Source of the DNA: Pohlia nutans
Lineage: Eukaryota; Streptophyta; Bryopsida; Bryales; Mniaceae
Reading direction: 5' to 3'
DNA: 64,000 nucleotides
Assembly: GCA_022496805.1 (NCBI GenBank)
Contig: CM040101.1
Coordinates: forward strand, 6,512,501-6,576,500
Position 1 is the first letter of the stretch. Every line of letters starts with the position of its first letter. A model generated the notes under the pieces. The model made no database searches. It had not been told where the DNA came from and saw only the letters and a list, made by a program, of their open reading frames with translations. The translations under genes and the position numbers were made by a program. Positions 12,391 through 22,985 of this stretch are shown piece by piece.

Positions 12391-15300
12391 TACAATTTTT
12401 GCAGAGAGGAGAAGGACAAAAGTTGGAATATGGGTTGCTGGGAGCTTTTTGTGTTAGGTGGTGAGAGAGCTCTACAGGAAAGTACTAGATCTATGTTTGG
12501 CAATGGCGTTTCAGATCTATATCTATTTGCAACGAATGTATAGAAGATGGTGGGCTTTGAAGAAAGCGAGCTTGATGGCGATTCTCATTAATCTACTAGC
12601 TTGATGCATAGATTTAGAATGTGGGCATTTAATTAGAAAAATAGCGTGATTGCGATTCTAAAAAGTCCCCACAAGCTAGATCTCATTGCATCTTGAACCA
12701 CCACAAGCTTTTGAAAGACAGATTTGACTACAACATAGGCAGAGATACGTTCCATTACATATTGGTAAAAGCGCATTACCATCACACTTGCGAAGATCAG
12801 ATCTCACAGATCAAGATCTACAACATCAAGCATCAAGAAGACAAAGACCAAGAAGGAGGAGAACAGATCTACATCCGTGGAGGCAGCATCGACATCAAAC
12901 GTGATAACAAAATCAAGTGTGAAGAAAATACAAATATAAAAGGCAACGACAACCAGGAAGACATGACTGATTCTAGAGGTAGTGACACTCACGATGGTAA
13001 CAACATTACTGATCGCAACAACAATATAGACGTAAAATGTGGCAGCAGCTACAACACACATACTTGCAGTAGAGACAACAAGAAGATTGGAGGAAAAAAC
13101 CTATTTTTTCAATGCAAATGAATTGATAAGTGGAGAACAAGCAGCAGTAGTGTAAACTCAGTGGATTGCAAAGTGTGAGTAGAAGATTATCCCTTATTTC
13201 ACATACGAGTTCTTGAGTGGGACAAGTGACTAATTACATGAACTTTTTGGAATTTGTATAAGTTTTTATCAAATATTAAGGTAATTTTTCATCTTAGTTT
13301 TTAGTAGTCCTTCCAAGCAATGAACACTTTTACTATTATTAATTTTTATTAATTTTTTTGGATCATGTTAAAATATAGTTCATGATGCTTCCAAAATGCC
13401 TAAATACATCTAATATGAACAAGGTATGCAAAAGTTATGAGTTTTTACGTTTTGTATGATTTCAAAGTCAAAAACTACAATTTTCAATTTTATCCCTAGA
13501 CTACCGATGTGATTTTTTTCAATTTAAATTATTTTGAAAAAATAAACTATACCACGCTTGTGCATCTCTTATGCCATTTATAAAAATATAAAATTTACTG
13601 AAAATGAATGTACGGAAGAGTAGCTACAGATGGATGAAGTTCTGCTACGTTTTTTCATCCATTTTACTTCATCAACGACAGCGTGCAATAATTTTTTTAA
13701 TTAAAGTAGTTTTTAAAAAACTAACCACATCACGCTCTTTTATCTTTCATGCCATTCAAAAGAAGGTGTTTGAGAGTGGTGAATGTACGTACCATCTTTG
13801 AATGAGTTTAAGACTTCAATTGAAGTATTTTGGCTCTCTTTCACGCCACTTTCACGCTCATATGCTCAATTTGAATATTTCTCACGATACACTACCCTTG
13901 TATTAATCATAATGTTTTTTTCACACAATTACACACATACACACACTTACAAACACACACTAATACACATGTTGTTCTTCACACTTCACTTCATACTCAT
14001 AGATTAGTACCTAAACAGAAATGGATGAGAAGAAAAATTAGTTGAACAACAAAAAAACATAAAAAAAATTCAAAAAAAACATTAACGACAACGGTTACAA
14101 TTGCACCACATGCAAGGGAAATGAGGTGTCAATTGAAAATTTCTCTTCATTGGAGTGTTATACAACAACTCACGAATGAAGGAGTTTTTCACTAATTGCA
14201 ACCACTCCTCCTCGAGGGTTCCGCATCAACACAAACAAACGCCACAAGTCTTGTCGAAAAGGATATAATACACAAGAAGAGAAGAGAGGGATCACAACAC
14301 CACCAAACCACCAATTCAATCGACCAAATTGGTGATTTTGAAGAGAAAATCAGCCTCTTTAAATACTAAACAAAACGACCCAAAAACATGGCCCGCGACC
14401 AAAAATCTCATCATTTACGCGATAATTGGATCTAGACCCTCGGTCTTACGGATCCTATAACTTCCGGAAGCTCTTAGTTGGCGATCTTATCTTTATTAAG
14501 TTAATTGAGGAAAAAACCCAATTAATCCCTAAACCTAATTTACTGCTGGATATAAAATGTAACTTTCTAAATATAGCTCAAATTGATAAACGGATTTCTC
14601 CGTTGGACTCAGAATGCCAAAATTAGCCAAGATTGACTATTTACGGGCTAAAAACAGACATTTTCACCGGTTTTACCCCATTTTAGCTTTTTACATCTCG
14701 CAGGATTTACCACCAGTTGATAAATGTAACTTTTGCTCCAATTGATTTCACCGTTGATCTTCAAAGGCTTCTTTTAGTGGAAAATGCTTTTTCTAAACCT
14801 CCAATCGGACTCTCGGTTGGTCTTGTACGACCCCGGCTGACTTTTTGACATTTCTGCGAAATTTACGGTAAAATCCTAGCTTTTAAAAAAAACATAGTTT
14901 CCTAACTCCGATGATTACCAAATTTTGTCATCTTCATCAAGGTACCTAAAAATTCTTGTAACAATTATTTGGCCAATTTAACATCATTTGTTTATTTTCA
15001 ATGAATTTTCAAAGCCTATTTATAATCTATAGTAATTGCGTTTAACCTCTGTAAATACGTAAAAACTCTACAACTTTATTGAGAGTTCTCAAAGTCTATT
15101 TTCAACTCTTTAGAAGGGATTTTACTATCTCTTTTTTCTTCTACCCTTCATTAGATTAATTAGCAGCTACTCAAAAATAGTAATTAATAATAACTCATTC
15201 TAACCACTTATTCCATGTTACATTTTTACCTTAAAGGGCATTCCCTTTATATAGGATCTAAAAGATGTTTAAATAGTCACAAATTAGAGTAATTTTATCT

Positions 15301-15561
15301 CGGTCGCTGATCAAACTATTAATTTTCACAACATTGCCTTTTTTACGTAAAAATTTATCAATAAAATAATTTTTTTACTTTACTTTCATAATTTTACAAG
15401 AAAAACATAAAAATAGGTCAAAAACCCTTATTTGCACTTCCCAATTTTTTTTCACATTTGTTTACAATTTTTTCCATTTGTTTACTTAAACACACTAATA
15501 TTTATGAAAAATAAAAAAAATTGTAACTCTGAACACTAAATGCCGACTTGGCAACTCACAT
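12391..15561. other. No gene recognised; AT-rich intergenic sequence
   Basis: There is a hydrophilic frame at 12693-13121 (+), rich in Asn, Asp and Lys with no recognisable motif and no splice or promoter support; I do not call it a gene. CA-rich text (acacacatac type) occurs near 13930. Sequence around 14000-15300 resembles decayed LTR-type promoter DNA (for example ctttatatagg near 15244), but no LTR pair is visible. Otherwise I see nothing to annotate. Confidence 0.5.
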
Positions 15562-16725
15562 ATGTCTAAGGGAGATGAAATGGATACGATAGCTAGTCAT
15601 AATTCGGTGAAACTTGATATTGGACCATGTAATCTATATTTTGGTTGGATTTTAAAACCATTGAGAAGCTAGGTCATGGAAATGAAGACTATGTAATTTT
15701 CATAGACGAATCTCTAAATGACATCATGCCGGAGGAAGCCGAAGAAACTCGTAGTGCAATTGTGGCATTTCCACGAACACCACAAATTCTTTACCCTAAA
15801 GATAGGGACGATGGGGTTTTAGGGCAACATTATAATCTAACTCAAATCCCGTTTGAAATCCCAGTTAACCCTACCACGGGATTAGCCCTTGATTGTCATG
15901 TAGAAATCCATTTTGAAGTTCACATAGAAACTCCTCTTTTACATGATGATGTTAGAGTCATGATCATCAAAAGGTTAATGAATATGAACATCCCTCTTGG
16001 CACGAACATCATTGATCCGGTGGCGGTGTTTTGTTCTAACACCAAAAAAAAAAGGCCAATGGGGGGTTTGGAATGGTGTAATTAGGTTGCACCTTCTCAA
16101 CCCCGAAATCGATGGTATTGGAGTGCTCAAAGGGTTACGCCCCTTCATTCTCAATCTATACACGATTGATGCAAATTCAAATACATCTTGCTCAAAAAGT
16201 TTTTTGGGCAAAATGTGTAAGAGTTTCTATAATGTTGCTAGAAACACTAATCCCTCGGTCAAGATTAAGAGTGATAATCTAGTAGATACCACCGCTAGTG
16301 CCTTCTTTTATAATATTTTGAAAAATAATTTTCTCAAGAAACATGATTTTGAGATTGTAGATGTCCAAAAATGCACTTTTGAAAGGCACGTCTTTATCAT
16401 AGCACTTACTCCAAAGCAAACGGAGAAAATTAGGCTCCACCAAGTAGCCGCCAATCAAGAAGTTATCATACCACAAAAGAAGCTTAAGTACATACCTCGC
16501 ATCACACCCAAGGCAAAGGCGAAGAAAGATGCATTGTCTTTAACGCTTTCTCACCTACCAATTTTGATGTCGGTAGTTAATACCACCGAAACAATCATCA
16601 AAACTATGAAAAGTATGAATGTTGCTTCTATACGGTTCCATAGGGAAGTAGGCACAATGCACAATGGGAGTGCAAATGTGCAATGCACAAACCCAATTGT
16701 GTATACATCATTTGTTAACCCCTAA
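15562..16725 (+). pseudogene. Unrecognised ORF with two frameshifts, cut by a piggyBac element
   Basis: An ATG at 15562 opens MSKGDEMDTI, then a shift near 15650 leads into a frame that reads through 16045. A second shift in an A-run near 16045 leads into the frame ending at 16725. Together they suggest one protein of roughly 380 residues. The middle (LALDCHVEIHFEVHIETP, then RLHLLNPEIDGIGVLKGLRP) looks like a structured domain, possibly RRM-like as in some retroelement ORF1 proteins, but I do not recognise the family. The last codons GTT AAC CCC TAA are formed by the target site and the first bases of the piggyBac end at 16715-16725, so the original C-terminus is missing or displaced. Both shifts lie in homopolymer runs, so sequencing error is possible for one or both. 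Confidence 0.5.
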
Positions 16726-17255
16726 GTGCCCAACCCTTTCTAAGTGTAAATTTTATAAAACAAAGAGCATGGCTTCAATACAATCTCCGATGAGGCAAAT
16801 TACCTTTTTTCCAAAATCTAACCGTATAGATGTTTAAAGAGCTTATTTATTAGTATGCATACCAATTTTGAGTGCAAGATTGCTTAAGAGTTGTGAGATT
16901 ATAACAAAAGAAATGTACATATTCTTTTTTTAGTATGTTGTTCCTCCCCACAATGTTGGGAAAATTTGCTCATAAGATTTTTTTGGAGTTGGAGGTGACA
17001 TGAACAACTTCAATTTGTGTAAAAATACTAAAATGCGCTTTCAAAAACCTTATGTATGAATAAAGAGCTATCAAACTCATTTCACAAATCGTCCTTGCAA
17101 TTGTTGAAATACAATTTTATTTCTTTTACACTTGACAACTTGAAATTGCAAATAACTCCAAATCATTCTTTGTATGTTCAAATTTTCAACGGTCAAAGGA
17201 ACGAAATTTCTTTACTCTTTCCATTGGGACTATTCTCAAAATAAATGGATAATAA

Positions 17256-17925
17256 TAACTCCTTGGATCTAAAAAACAAGTAAAAGAATCCTACTAGCAA
17301 CAAAAATGGGAAAATAGTAAAGTATTGTCCCCACCCATTCCTTAAATCGAGGGAGCGACCCCGCAATACTTAAAAGGTACCTTCTCTCTATTGCCACCTA
17401 ATCATCTACATGTCCCTATCCATTAATTGAAGTGGATGTGTTCCCAATGTGTTCCCGCCGCTCCCGGCCCCGCCATGGAAGATGTTGTCATAAAAAACTG
17501 CATTAGTCAAAGGGCCATAACTACTTCAAAAATTAGTATTTTTGCATGAAACTTTTTTTGGCGAGTAGGTACAATGTTTATGCACCTTTTCCAATAGTAA
17601 AGGCCATTTTCTACACTTCATAACTTTTGCATATAAAGGTAGTTTTTAGTGTTTTTTTTTTTTCTCTTCAAAGTACTGAAGTTAAGCCACTTCAACTCTG
17701 ATAATATAATTTGAACTAATTATCCTTTTATGCCACCTTTGGCAAACACACAACACACAACACAACAAAGTTTACACATAATTTCAAACCCTTCTAACTT
17801 TTGCAAATGAACATAGTTTTTAATGGTTTTTGTACTACCTGTTACATATTGAAGAGTAGAAAATACAAAACTAAAAAAATGATGAAAGTATTACCTTCAA
17901 TCAAAAATTGGACGGTACACCGCCT
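17256..17925. other. piggyBac left non-coding region
   Basis: AT-rich sequence between the left terminus and the 3' end of the transposase remnant, with no coding signal. A phrase around acggtcaaaggaa (about 17188) recurs near the right end of the element (about 22893), a possible subterminal repeat. Confidence 0.5.
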
Positions 17926-19636
17926 TTTAACAATCTATAATGTGGATGTGGTGCCCACGGCAACATGGGCAATATGTTTGGCACCGTATATGGAACTGAC
18001 AACAGATTTTGCGAAGATGACTCCACATGGGCATGTGTAAGAGTGCTTCGTGTTGATTGAAACGAGAAGTGCAGTTTTGAGATCGGAGGTGGTGTGATGC
18101 TAAAACCTTTGCCAAACGGAGTTGAAAGGATTTGTGACTCAAGGTTTTGGTTCCTAGAAGCAAGGACTGGTGAGAATGAAGTTTCCACATGTTCACCACC
18201 GTGGTGTCCAAGAGGAAAAAAAAAAAGTCTATGCCACCACTTCTGAGTGCGATCTTAGCAAGAATATTCGCCCATGAGTTGGTTGGCGACATCCACCCCT
18301 CGATTGAACTTAGTGTATTGGAAGTGCATGGCAAATGTCTCAATCGCCTTTCGCAAATGTCTCACTCGCCGCTGAACCATTGGACACTCTTCACCGGCCC
18401 TATGGATTAGTGGTGCCACCGTAGACATAACAAGAACCAGTTTTTTGTCAACCTACACTATGGCGCTAAGTTGTTTAGATTTATGCATTCTCCATTCCAA
18501 ATGCCCTTGAGTGCATTTTGTATAAAGAGATTTGTTAGCCAAGGCCGTTGGAAGGACAATGCGATTGGCCCTAACCGTGCCCGTTGCATAAGTGCCTATA
18601 TCCAAAAGATCCATAAATAAGGGCACCGAGGAGAAAAAATTATCCATGATCACTATATGGTCTCTATTTTCCAACCCGCACAATAATCCATGTACCACAT
18701 TTGTTCTTTGCATAGCCTTACCCTTTTTAGAACCCTTGATCCCGGGAACCCCGTTGTTGACTCCACTATAAACTTCAAATGTCCATACATACCTCGCTTC
18801 CGAATCCGTAAGGCACCAAACTTTAATCCCCCATTTAGTTGGTTTTTTGGACATGTATTGGCACAATACTTACCCTTGTATTGTATCATCATCTCATCGA
18901 TTGTCACCTTGTCCCCCAAATTCCACATATCCTTGCACCGATCCCTAATCTCATCTAAGAGTCACTTCAATTTCATCAATTTGTCAAATTCGACACTTCA
19001 ACGATCCGTAGGTGCACCATGATCATTGTGCACATGTAAACACCGTATAATGTGCTCATAACAGTTCCATGTCATAATAGAAGATATAACCGGGCACCAT
19101 AAAAAGTCGCACGATTTCTTCCAATAACACCGCACATTTGGTTCAATTTTGATCCTCATGTAAAAAGAGATAGCAAAGAATGCCCTCAACTCTGGCGAGT
19201 GTAATGCTACCCATGTCTCTCCACCCCGTAACTTCTAAGGGGTACACTTAGACCTTGGGTTTATCTCAGAAGCATACCTATTAGTTTCCGCACATATTTT
19301 ACGCAAAGTCTGAGGAGTTCAAAATTTATGGAACAAGGCATATAAAGTGGGCATTCTATGTGAAGGGTTTGGCAAGCCCGGCATAGGACTACTAAATGCA
19401 ACTGGTATAGGATCAAAAGTGGAAAATGTCTTCTGCCAAGAATCTTCGCTGTAAATCTCTTTCAACCCTGGTAATTTTTTCTTCCCCTTCCCCTTCCTAC
19501 CTACAATTTTACTTCCCACCAATTCACCCTCTTTCCCCCATGCTGCCACTCCTACAAAAACATTGTGTATAAATAAACATTTGATTTTGGAATAAGAAAG
19601 AAATTCACGTATTTGAATAAAACCAAAATTACTCAA
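17926..19636 (-). pseudogene. piggyBac transposase (DDE_Tnp_1_7 type), inactivated
   Basis: Conserved piggyBac text is visible across frames. It includes a lead-in (NPSHRMPTLYALFHKF, then RKICAETNRYASEINP), the first catalytic Asp in VTIDEMMIQYKG (Asp codon 18896-18898), SKKPTKWGIKVWCLTD, the second in VIMDNFFSSVPLF (18642-18644), the third in RGVDVANQLMGEYSC (18291-18293), then KWWHRLFFFLLDTTVVN. A C-terminal Cys/His patch (CPCCRGHHIHIIDC) matches the family's cysteine-rich domain. A frameshift lies between the first and second Asp (near 18868) and another near 19319. In-frame stops occur in the block downstream of 19319, before the first Asp (TGA), at 18453 where the family has Trp, and after GEYSC. 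Most are explained by C-to-T or G-to-A changes. The gene cannot encode an active enzyme as it stands. Confidence 0.85.
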
Positions 19637-20020
19637 ATGTTTGCTGGCCTCTTTCCATGCTTGCTGGCCTCACACATTGTGCCTCCGATAATAAGCATAT
19701 ACATTTAGAAAAACAAGGTCTTCATCTTGCTTGTTGGCCTTCCACGGTTTCATGAAACATAGTCTTTTGTTTGCTTGTTGGCCTTCCACGGTTTCATGAA
19801 ACAGAGTCCTTCGTTTGGTTGCTGGCCTTCCACGACCACTATGTTTTCCAAACTTTTATTATATTTTCCTAATTAAAAAAAGGGCATGTATTTTTTTAAA
19901 TAATTAAAAGTTATTATTTTGGGTTTACCCGCAGTTGTTGGCCTTGCAAGCTGTACAAGCTCTTCTGCTGAGTTGGCCTTGCAAGCTGTACAAGCTCTTC
20001 TGCTGAGTTGGCTTCTCCGT
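19637..20020 (-). repeat. Short tandem repeats inside the piggyBac element
   Basis: Two tracts. At 19640-19850 a unit of about 45 bp containing ttggccttccacggtttcat is repeated two to three times. At about 19936-20009 a 36-bp unit (ttggccttgcaagctgtac...) is duplicated perfectly. They separate the transposase core from the N-terminal ORF and could lie in an intron or a low-complexity linker. Confidence 0.7.
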
Positions 20021-20452
20021 CAGCGTAGGGAATTTTGTCTAGCGTCCCGATCAACCGCTCCCTTTTCCTCGCTGTCCTCGTTGTCGTCATCTTCCCCGTG
20101 GCTACAGTCGCACGCTGCAGATGATCCTCCACCAAGCTCATTTCCCTGTCGTTGGCAGGAATCTTCTCTGGCTTCCCCGTCGCTCGATCCACCTTCCTCG
20201 CTAACCTCGTTGTCGTTATCCTTGGTTTGGCTGGCCTCGTGTTCTTCGTCTTTGCCGTCGTCTTTGTTGGCGTAGAATTAGTCTCACCGGCCATTGAATT
20301 TGATCGATCCCCTGTTGAACTCTTTGTGATTTTTGCCGTCGTTGAATTCTTTGAGAATTTTGCCCTCGACGCTTTGTCTTCCGCCCTCACTTCATGTCGA
20401 TGTCTTGCAGCTTCAAGAATGGCCTCATTACTTGACCGATCCTGCATCTTCA

Positions 20453-21850
20453 TTATCTCGCCTTCGCACTTACATGTTGCTGCTTCGGTGCTCTGCTCCA
20501 AATTGCTGCTCCGCTCCAATGCCGTCGTTGTTGCTCTGGTCCAAATTCTCCCTGCTGCTGCTCCCTGCCGTGTGAGGTTCTCGCTACACCCTGTAATGTT
20601 GCCCTTGATTTTTCTCTGTTATTCTCCGCCCTTGCTTCAGCGTCCTCGTTGGATGCTTTTTTGTCTAGCGTCCTTGTTGTTTTTGCTTCAGCACCCTCCC
20701 ATCTGCTTTGTGCAGCTCTTTTACACCCTGTCGCCACAGCTCTCTCGTACCCAGTCATAGCAGGTCCTTCACAGCTTGTCTTTGCAGCTGAACCGCTGCT
20801 TGTCACTGCAGCTTTCTTGTGGCCTGTCCCATGCTGCCTCTCTATGCTTGCCACCCTCAGCTGTTCTATTGTTGCAGAATTGTATTTCCCACCTGCCCAT
20901 GCTTGCTTCTCTATCACTGCTGATTGAAGATCTACCATTGCGGCAGCTTCAAGATCTCCAATCGTCACTGTCGACGTTCCTACTACCACAAATTTTCCAA
21001 CTTCCACAGGTATGGCCTCGATTCCTCCATTTCTTGCTAATTTCTTCTGCTGCACATTTGATTCGTTCTCCCTTGCTGCAGTATCTTGTGTTTCTCTCAC
21101 CGCTGTGGTACTGTTCTCTACGATGACAGATCGGGTCCTTGCTGCCATAGCCTGGTCTTGTGCCCAAGCCTCCCATTCCGCTGCTTGTTCTTCGAGGTCA
21201 TCATCATCTTCAATAGGCCAACTGTCGTCGCCATCTCTACTGCCTTCTTCATCTTCTGACTCGTCGTCATTTGAGATGTTACACATTGGTTCATTGGAGT
21301 CTGTGGGTAGTTTTGAATGTTCATGCCTCAATATTTGCTCCGTGAATCCACTTCGAATACATTTTCTAATCCCATCAGCAAATAAAACTTCATACATTCT
21401 AGCATTAGATTGTTCATCAATGTAACTCTTTTGCACCACGCCTAATACCCAATCTAAATCTTGTTCTTCCTCTCCTGATTGTTCTAATTCACTCAAAAAA
21501 TAAGTTGGAACTCTCACAGCTACTTCATGTTCTTCTACTATGAGCTCTATACATCTAAGCTCTTTGGAACCACTTTGAGAGGACACGTCCCGTTGCCCCT
21601 CTAGACTTGCTTGCAGATCCACTTCTTCCGCAGCCTTCCTCTTCTTTCCTTGATCGTTTGTTGTTGTAGATGCCTCCACAATGCTCTCCTTCTTCGCAGC
21701 AACCTTCATTCTCTCTCCCGCTCGCTTCCTTCCTTTTGACCACCCTTTTGTATACACTACTTGTCTCCTCGTTGTTGTTTTTGATGTGCACCTCTTGATT
21801 GCTAACTTGGGTGCCTTCTTTATTTGATTCACTTCCCTCGGCCATTGCAA
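20453..21850 (-). CDS. N-terminal ORF of the piggyBac element (uncharacterised)
   Basis: A 465-residue frame inside the element, on the same strand as and upstream of the transposase core, so it probably encodes an N-terminal extension or accessory protein. It begins MQWPREVNQIKKAPKL and has a basic Lys/Arg-rich start. A region near residues 125-175 reads DWVLGVVQKSYIDEQ...YEVLFADGIRK and resembles a small beta-barrel (Tudor-like) fold. A strongly acidic run follows (DDESEDEEGSRDGDDSW). The rest is degenerate, rich in Ala, Glu, Arg and Thr, and probably disordered. A second frame (20519-19914) overlaps its end and may be its continuation after a shift. Upstream, 22252-21935 shows an older in-frame start (MDEIPNPAISLCYLGG) with two TGA stops, so the present ATG may not be the original. 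No enzyme motif is present. Confidence 0.5.
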   Translation of the reverse strand: MQWPREVNQIKKAPKLAIKRCTSKTTTRRQVVYTKGWSKGRKRAGERMKVAAKKESIVEASTTTNDQGKKRKAAEEVDLQASLEGQRDVSSQSGSKELRCIELIVEEHEVAVRVPTYFLSELEQSGEEEQDLDWVLGVVQKSYIDEQSNARMYEVLFADGIRKCIRSGFTEQILRHEHSKLPTDSNEPMCNISNDDESEDEEGSRDGDDSWPIEDDDDLEEQAAEWEAWAQDQAMAARTRSVIVENSTTAVRETQDTAARENESNVQQKKLARNGGIEAIPVEVGKFVVVGTSTVTIGDLEAAAMVDLQSAVIEKQAWAGGKYNSATIEQLRVASIERQHGTGHKKAAVTSSGSAAKTSCEGPAMTGYERAVATGCKRAAQSRWEGAEAKTTRTLDKKASNEDAEARAENNREKSRATLQGVARTSHGREQQQGEFGPEQQRRHWSGAAIWSRAPKQQHVSAKAR

Positions 21851-21934
21851 ATTGCACTAATGAAGAAGGAGTATGCTCCCCTTCTCTCTAGTGCATTGAG
21901 AATAGTCTGTTGCCATGTCTCTTTGTTCCTCTCC

Positions 21935-22252
21935 ATGATCCGGCTACACTAGCGTCCTCAAGGTTGCTCTTACATATTCCAAAAAACCATCCACATGCCT
22001 CTCCTTCCACCCTAAAATGTCAGCTACTCGTTGGTAGTATCTCGATCTAAAAGCTCTATTCCCTGTGGTAGTGCTAATCTCTCACCACTTCTTTGGCTTG
22101 GGCAGCTTTACAAGATAGTTAGAATCTAATGCTGCTAGAATAACTCTATCTTGTTGTGCAGTTGCACCTTGCAGCCTTGCCCAATCTCAAACTATGTCTG
22201 CTGGTCCTCCTAAGTAGCAAAGAGAGATTGCAGGGTTTGGAATTTCGTCCAT
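21935..22252 (-). pseudogene. Decayed 5' exon of the piggyBac gene
   Basis: From an ATG at 22252 one frame reads MDEIPNPAISLCYLGGPADI, a TGA, then DWARLQGATAQQDRVILAAL...PKPKKW, a second TGA, then FRSRYYQRVADILGWKERHV and further to a TAG near 21935. Both TGA codons sit where Arg (CGA) would keep the frame plausible, which fits methyl-cytosine decay. Coding nature is inferred from the length and composition of the frame; I do not recognise the domain. Confidence 0.4.
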
Positions 22253-22985
22253 TGTGACAAATTTGTATGCAAATGGAGATCTGTAAATTCAAATTCGAAT
22301 TGTTTCACCTTATAAATGTGTTTTTTGCATTTAATCCTCACTAGCCGTTTTTTTGCATAGTATTTGTGTATTTTATGAAATCCTTCACTAATTTGTTAGT
22401 TGGGCTGCTTTGCAACGTTGTGTTGGTGTAAATTTTTGTGGGTTTTCTCATTGGAATCCGTTGTGAGCACCGTCATTTTGTTGTCTTCATGCTGTTTAAG
22501 TTGTAAAGGCGGTTGCAAGTTATGAGATGGCCGTTACTACCTGCCACAGTGGCTACAGTGCACTTTTGTGTCATTTAGGAGGTTGCACAAGTGGAGTGAT
22601 CTCATTGGTTTGAGTTTCACCGAAAACCGCGCCAAATTAGGAACCATTTGCTCTAATATCGGGTCCATTATTTCTTACCTCTACCAAGGGCCAGACCCAT
22701 TGCCCCCCACAATTTTTTTCTCTTGGACCATTTGATAGATGGCATGACCTCATTGGTTCTCCAATGCTGCCCTCTTTCACTAATGGAACATATATGCCTT
22801 TGAAGACCTCTCAAAAATCAAATATTTACCTTTTTTGGTAAAAACTAAAAGAATCCTAAAGTTAACTTTTGATACTGCCCGTAAAAAAAATTTAAACGGT
22901 CAAAGGAATTTAACTGCCCACGTACAATTAAATGAGCCAAAATTTTGGATCGACCATATATGGTCGCCAGGCAGCTAGGGGTTAA

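Larger units (their letters stand above)
16719..22981 (-). mobile_element. Full-length piggyBac-like DNA transposon (decayed)
   Basis: The left end reads TTAA|CCCCTAAGTGCC (TTAA at 16715-16718). The right end, reverse complemented, reads CCCCTAGCTGCC next to TTAA (22982-22985). The ends match at 10 of 12 bases, and TTAA duplication with CCC-type ends is diagnostic for piggyBac. The minus strand carries transposase remains with all three catalytic aspartates (17926-19636) and a long acidic/basic N-terminal ORF (20453-21850), as expected for an autonomous element. At 6.26 kb it is large for the superfamily. The coding part is broken by stops and frameshifts. Its ends match those of many short MITEs in the window. 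Confidence 0.85.

Noticed and set aside
12693..13121. 142-codon hydrophilic ORF on the plus strand
   Set aside because: It is rich in Asn, Asp and Lys without motif, promoter or splice context; the composition fits chance in A-rich DNA.
20152..21425. Long plus-strand Ser/Leu-rich ORFs
   Set aside because: They are antisense shadows of the Ala/Glu/Arg-rich piggyBac N-terminal frame on the minus strand.
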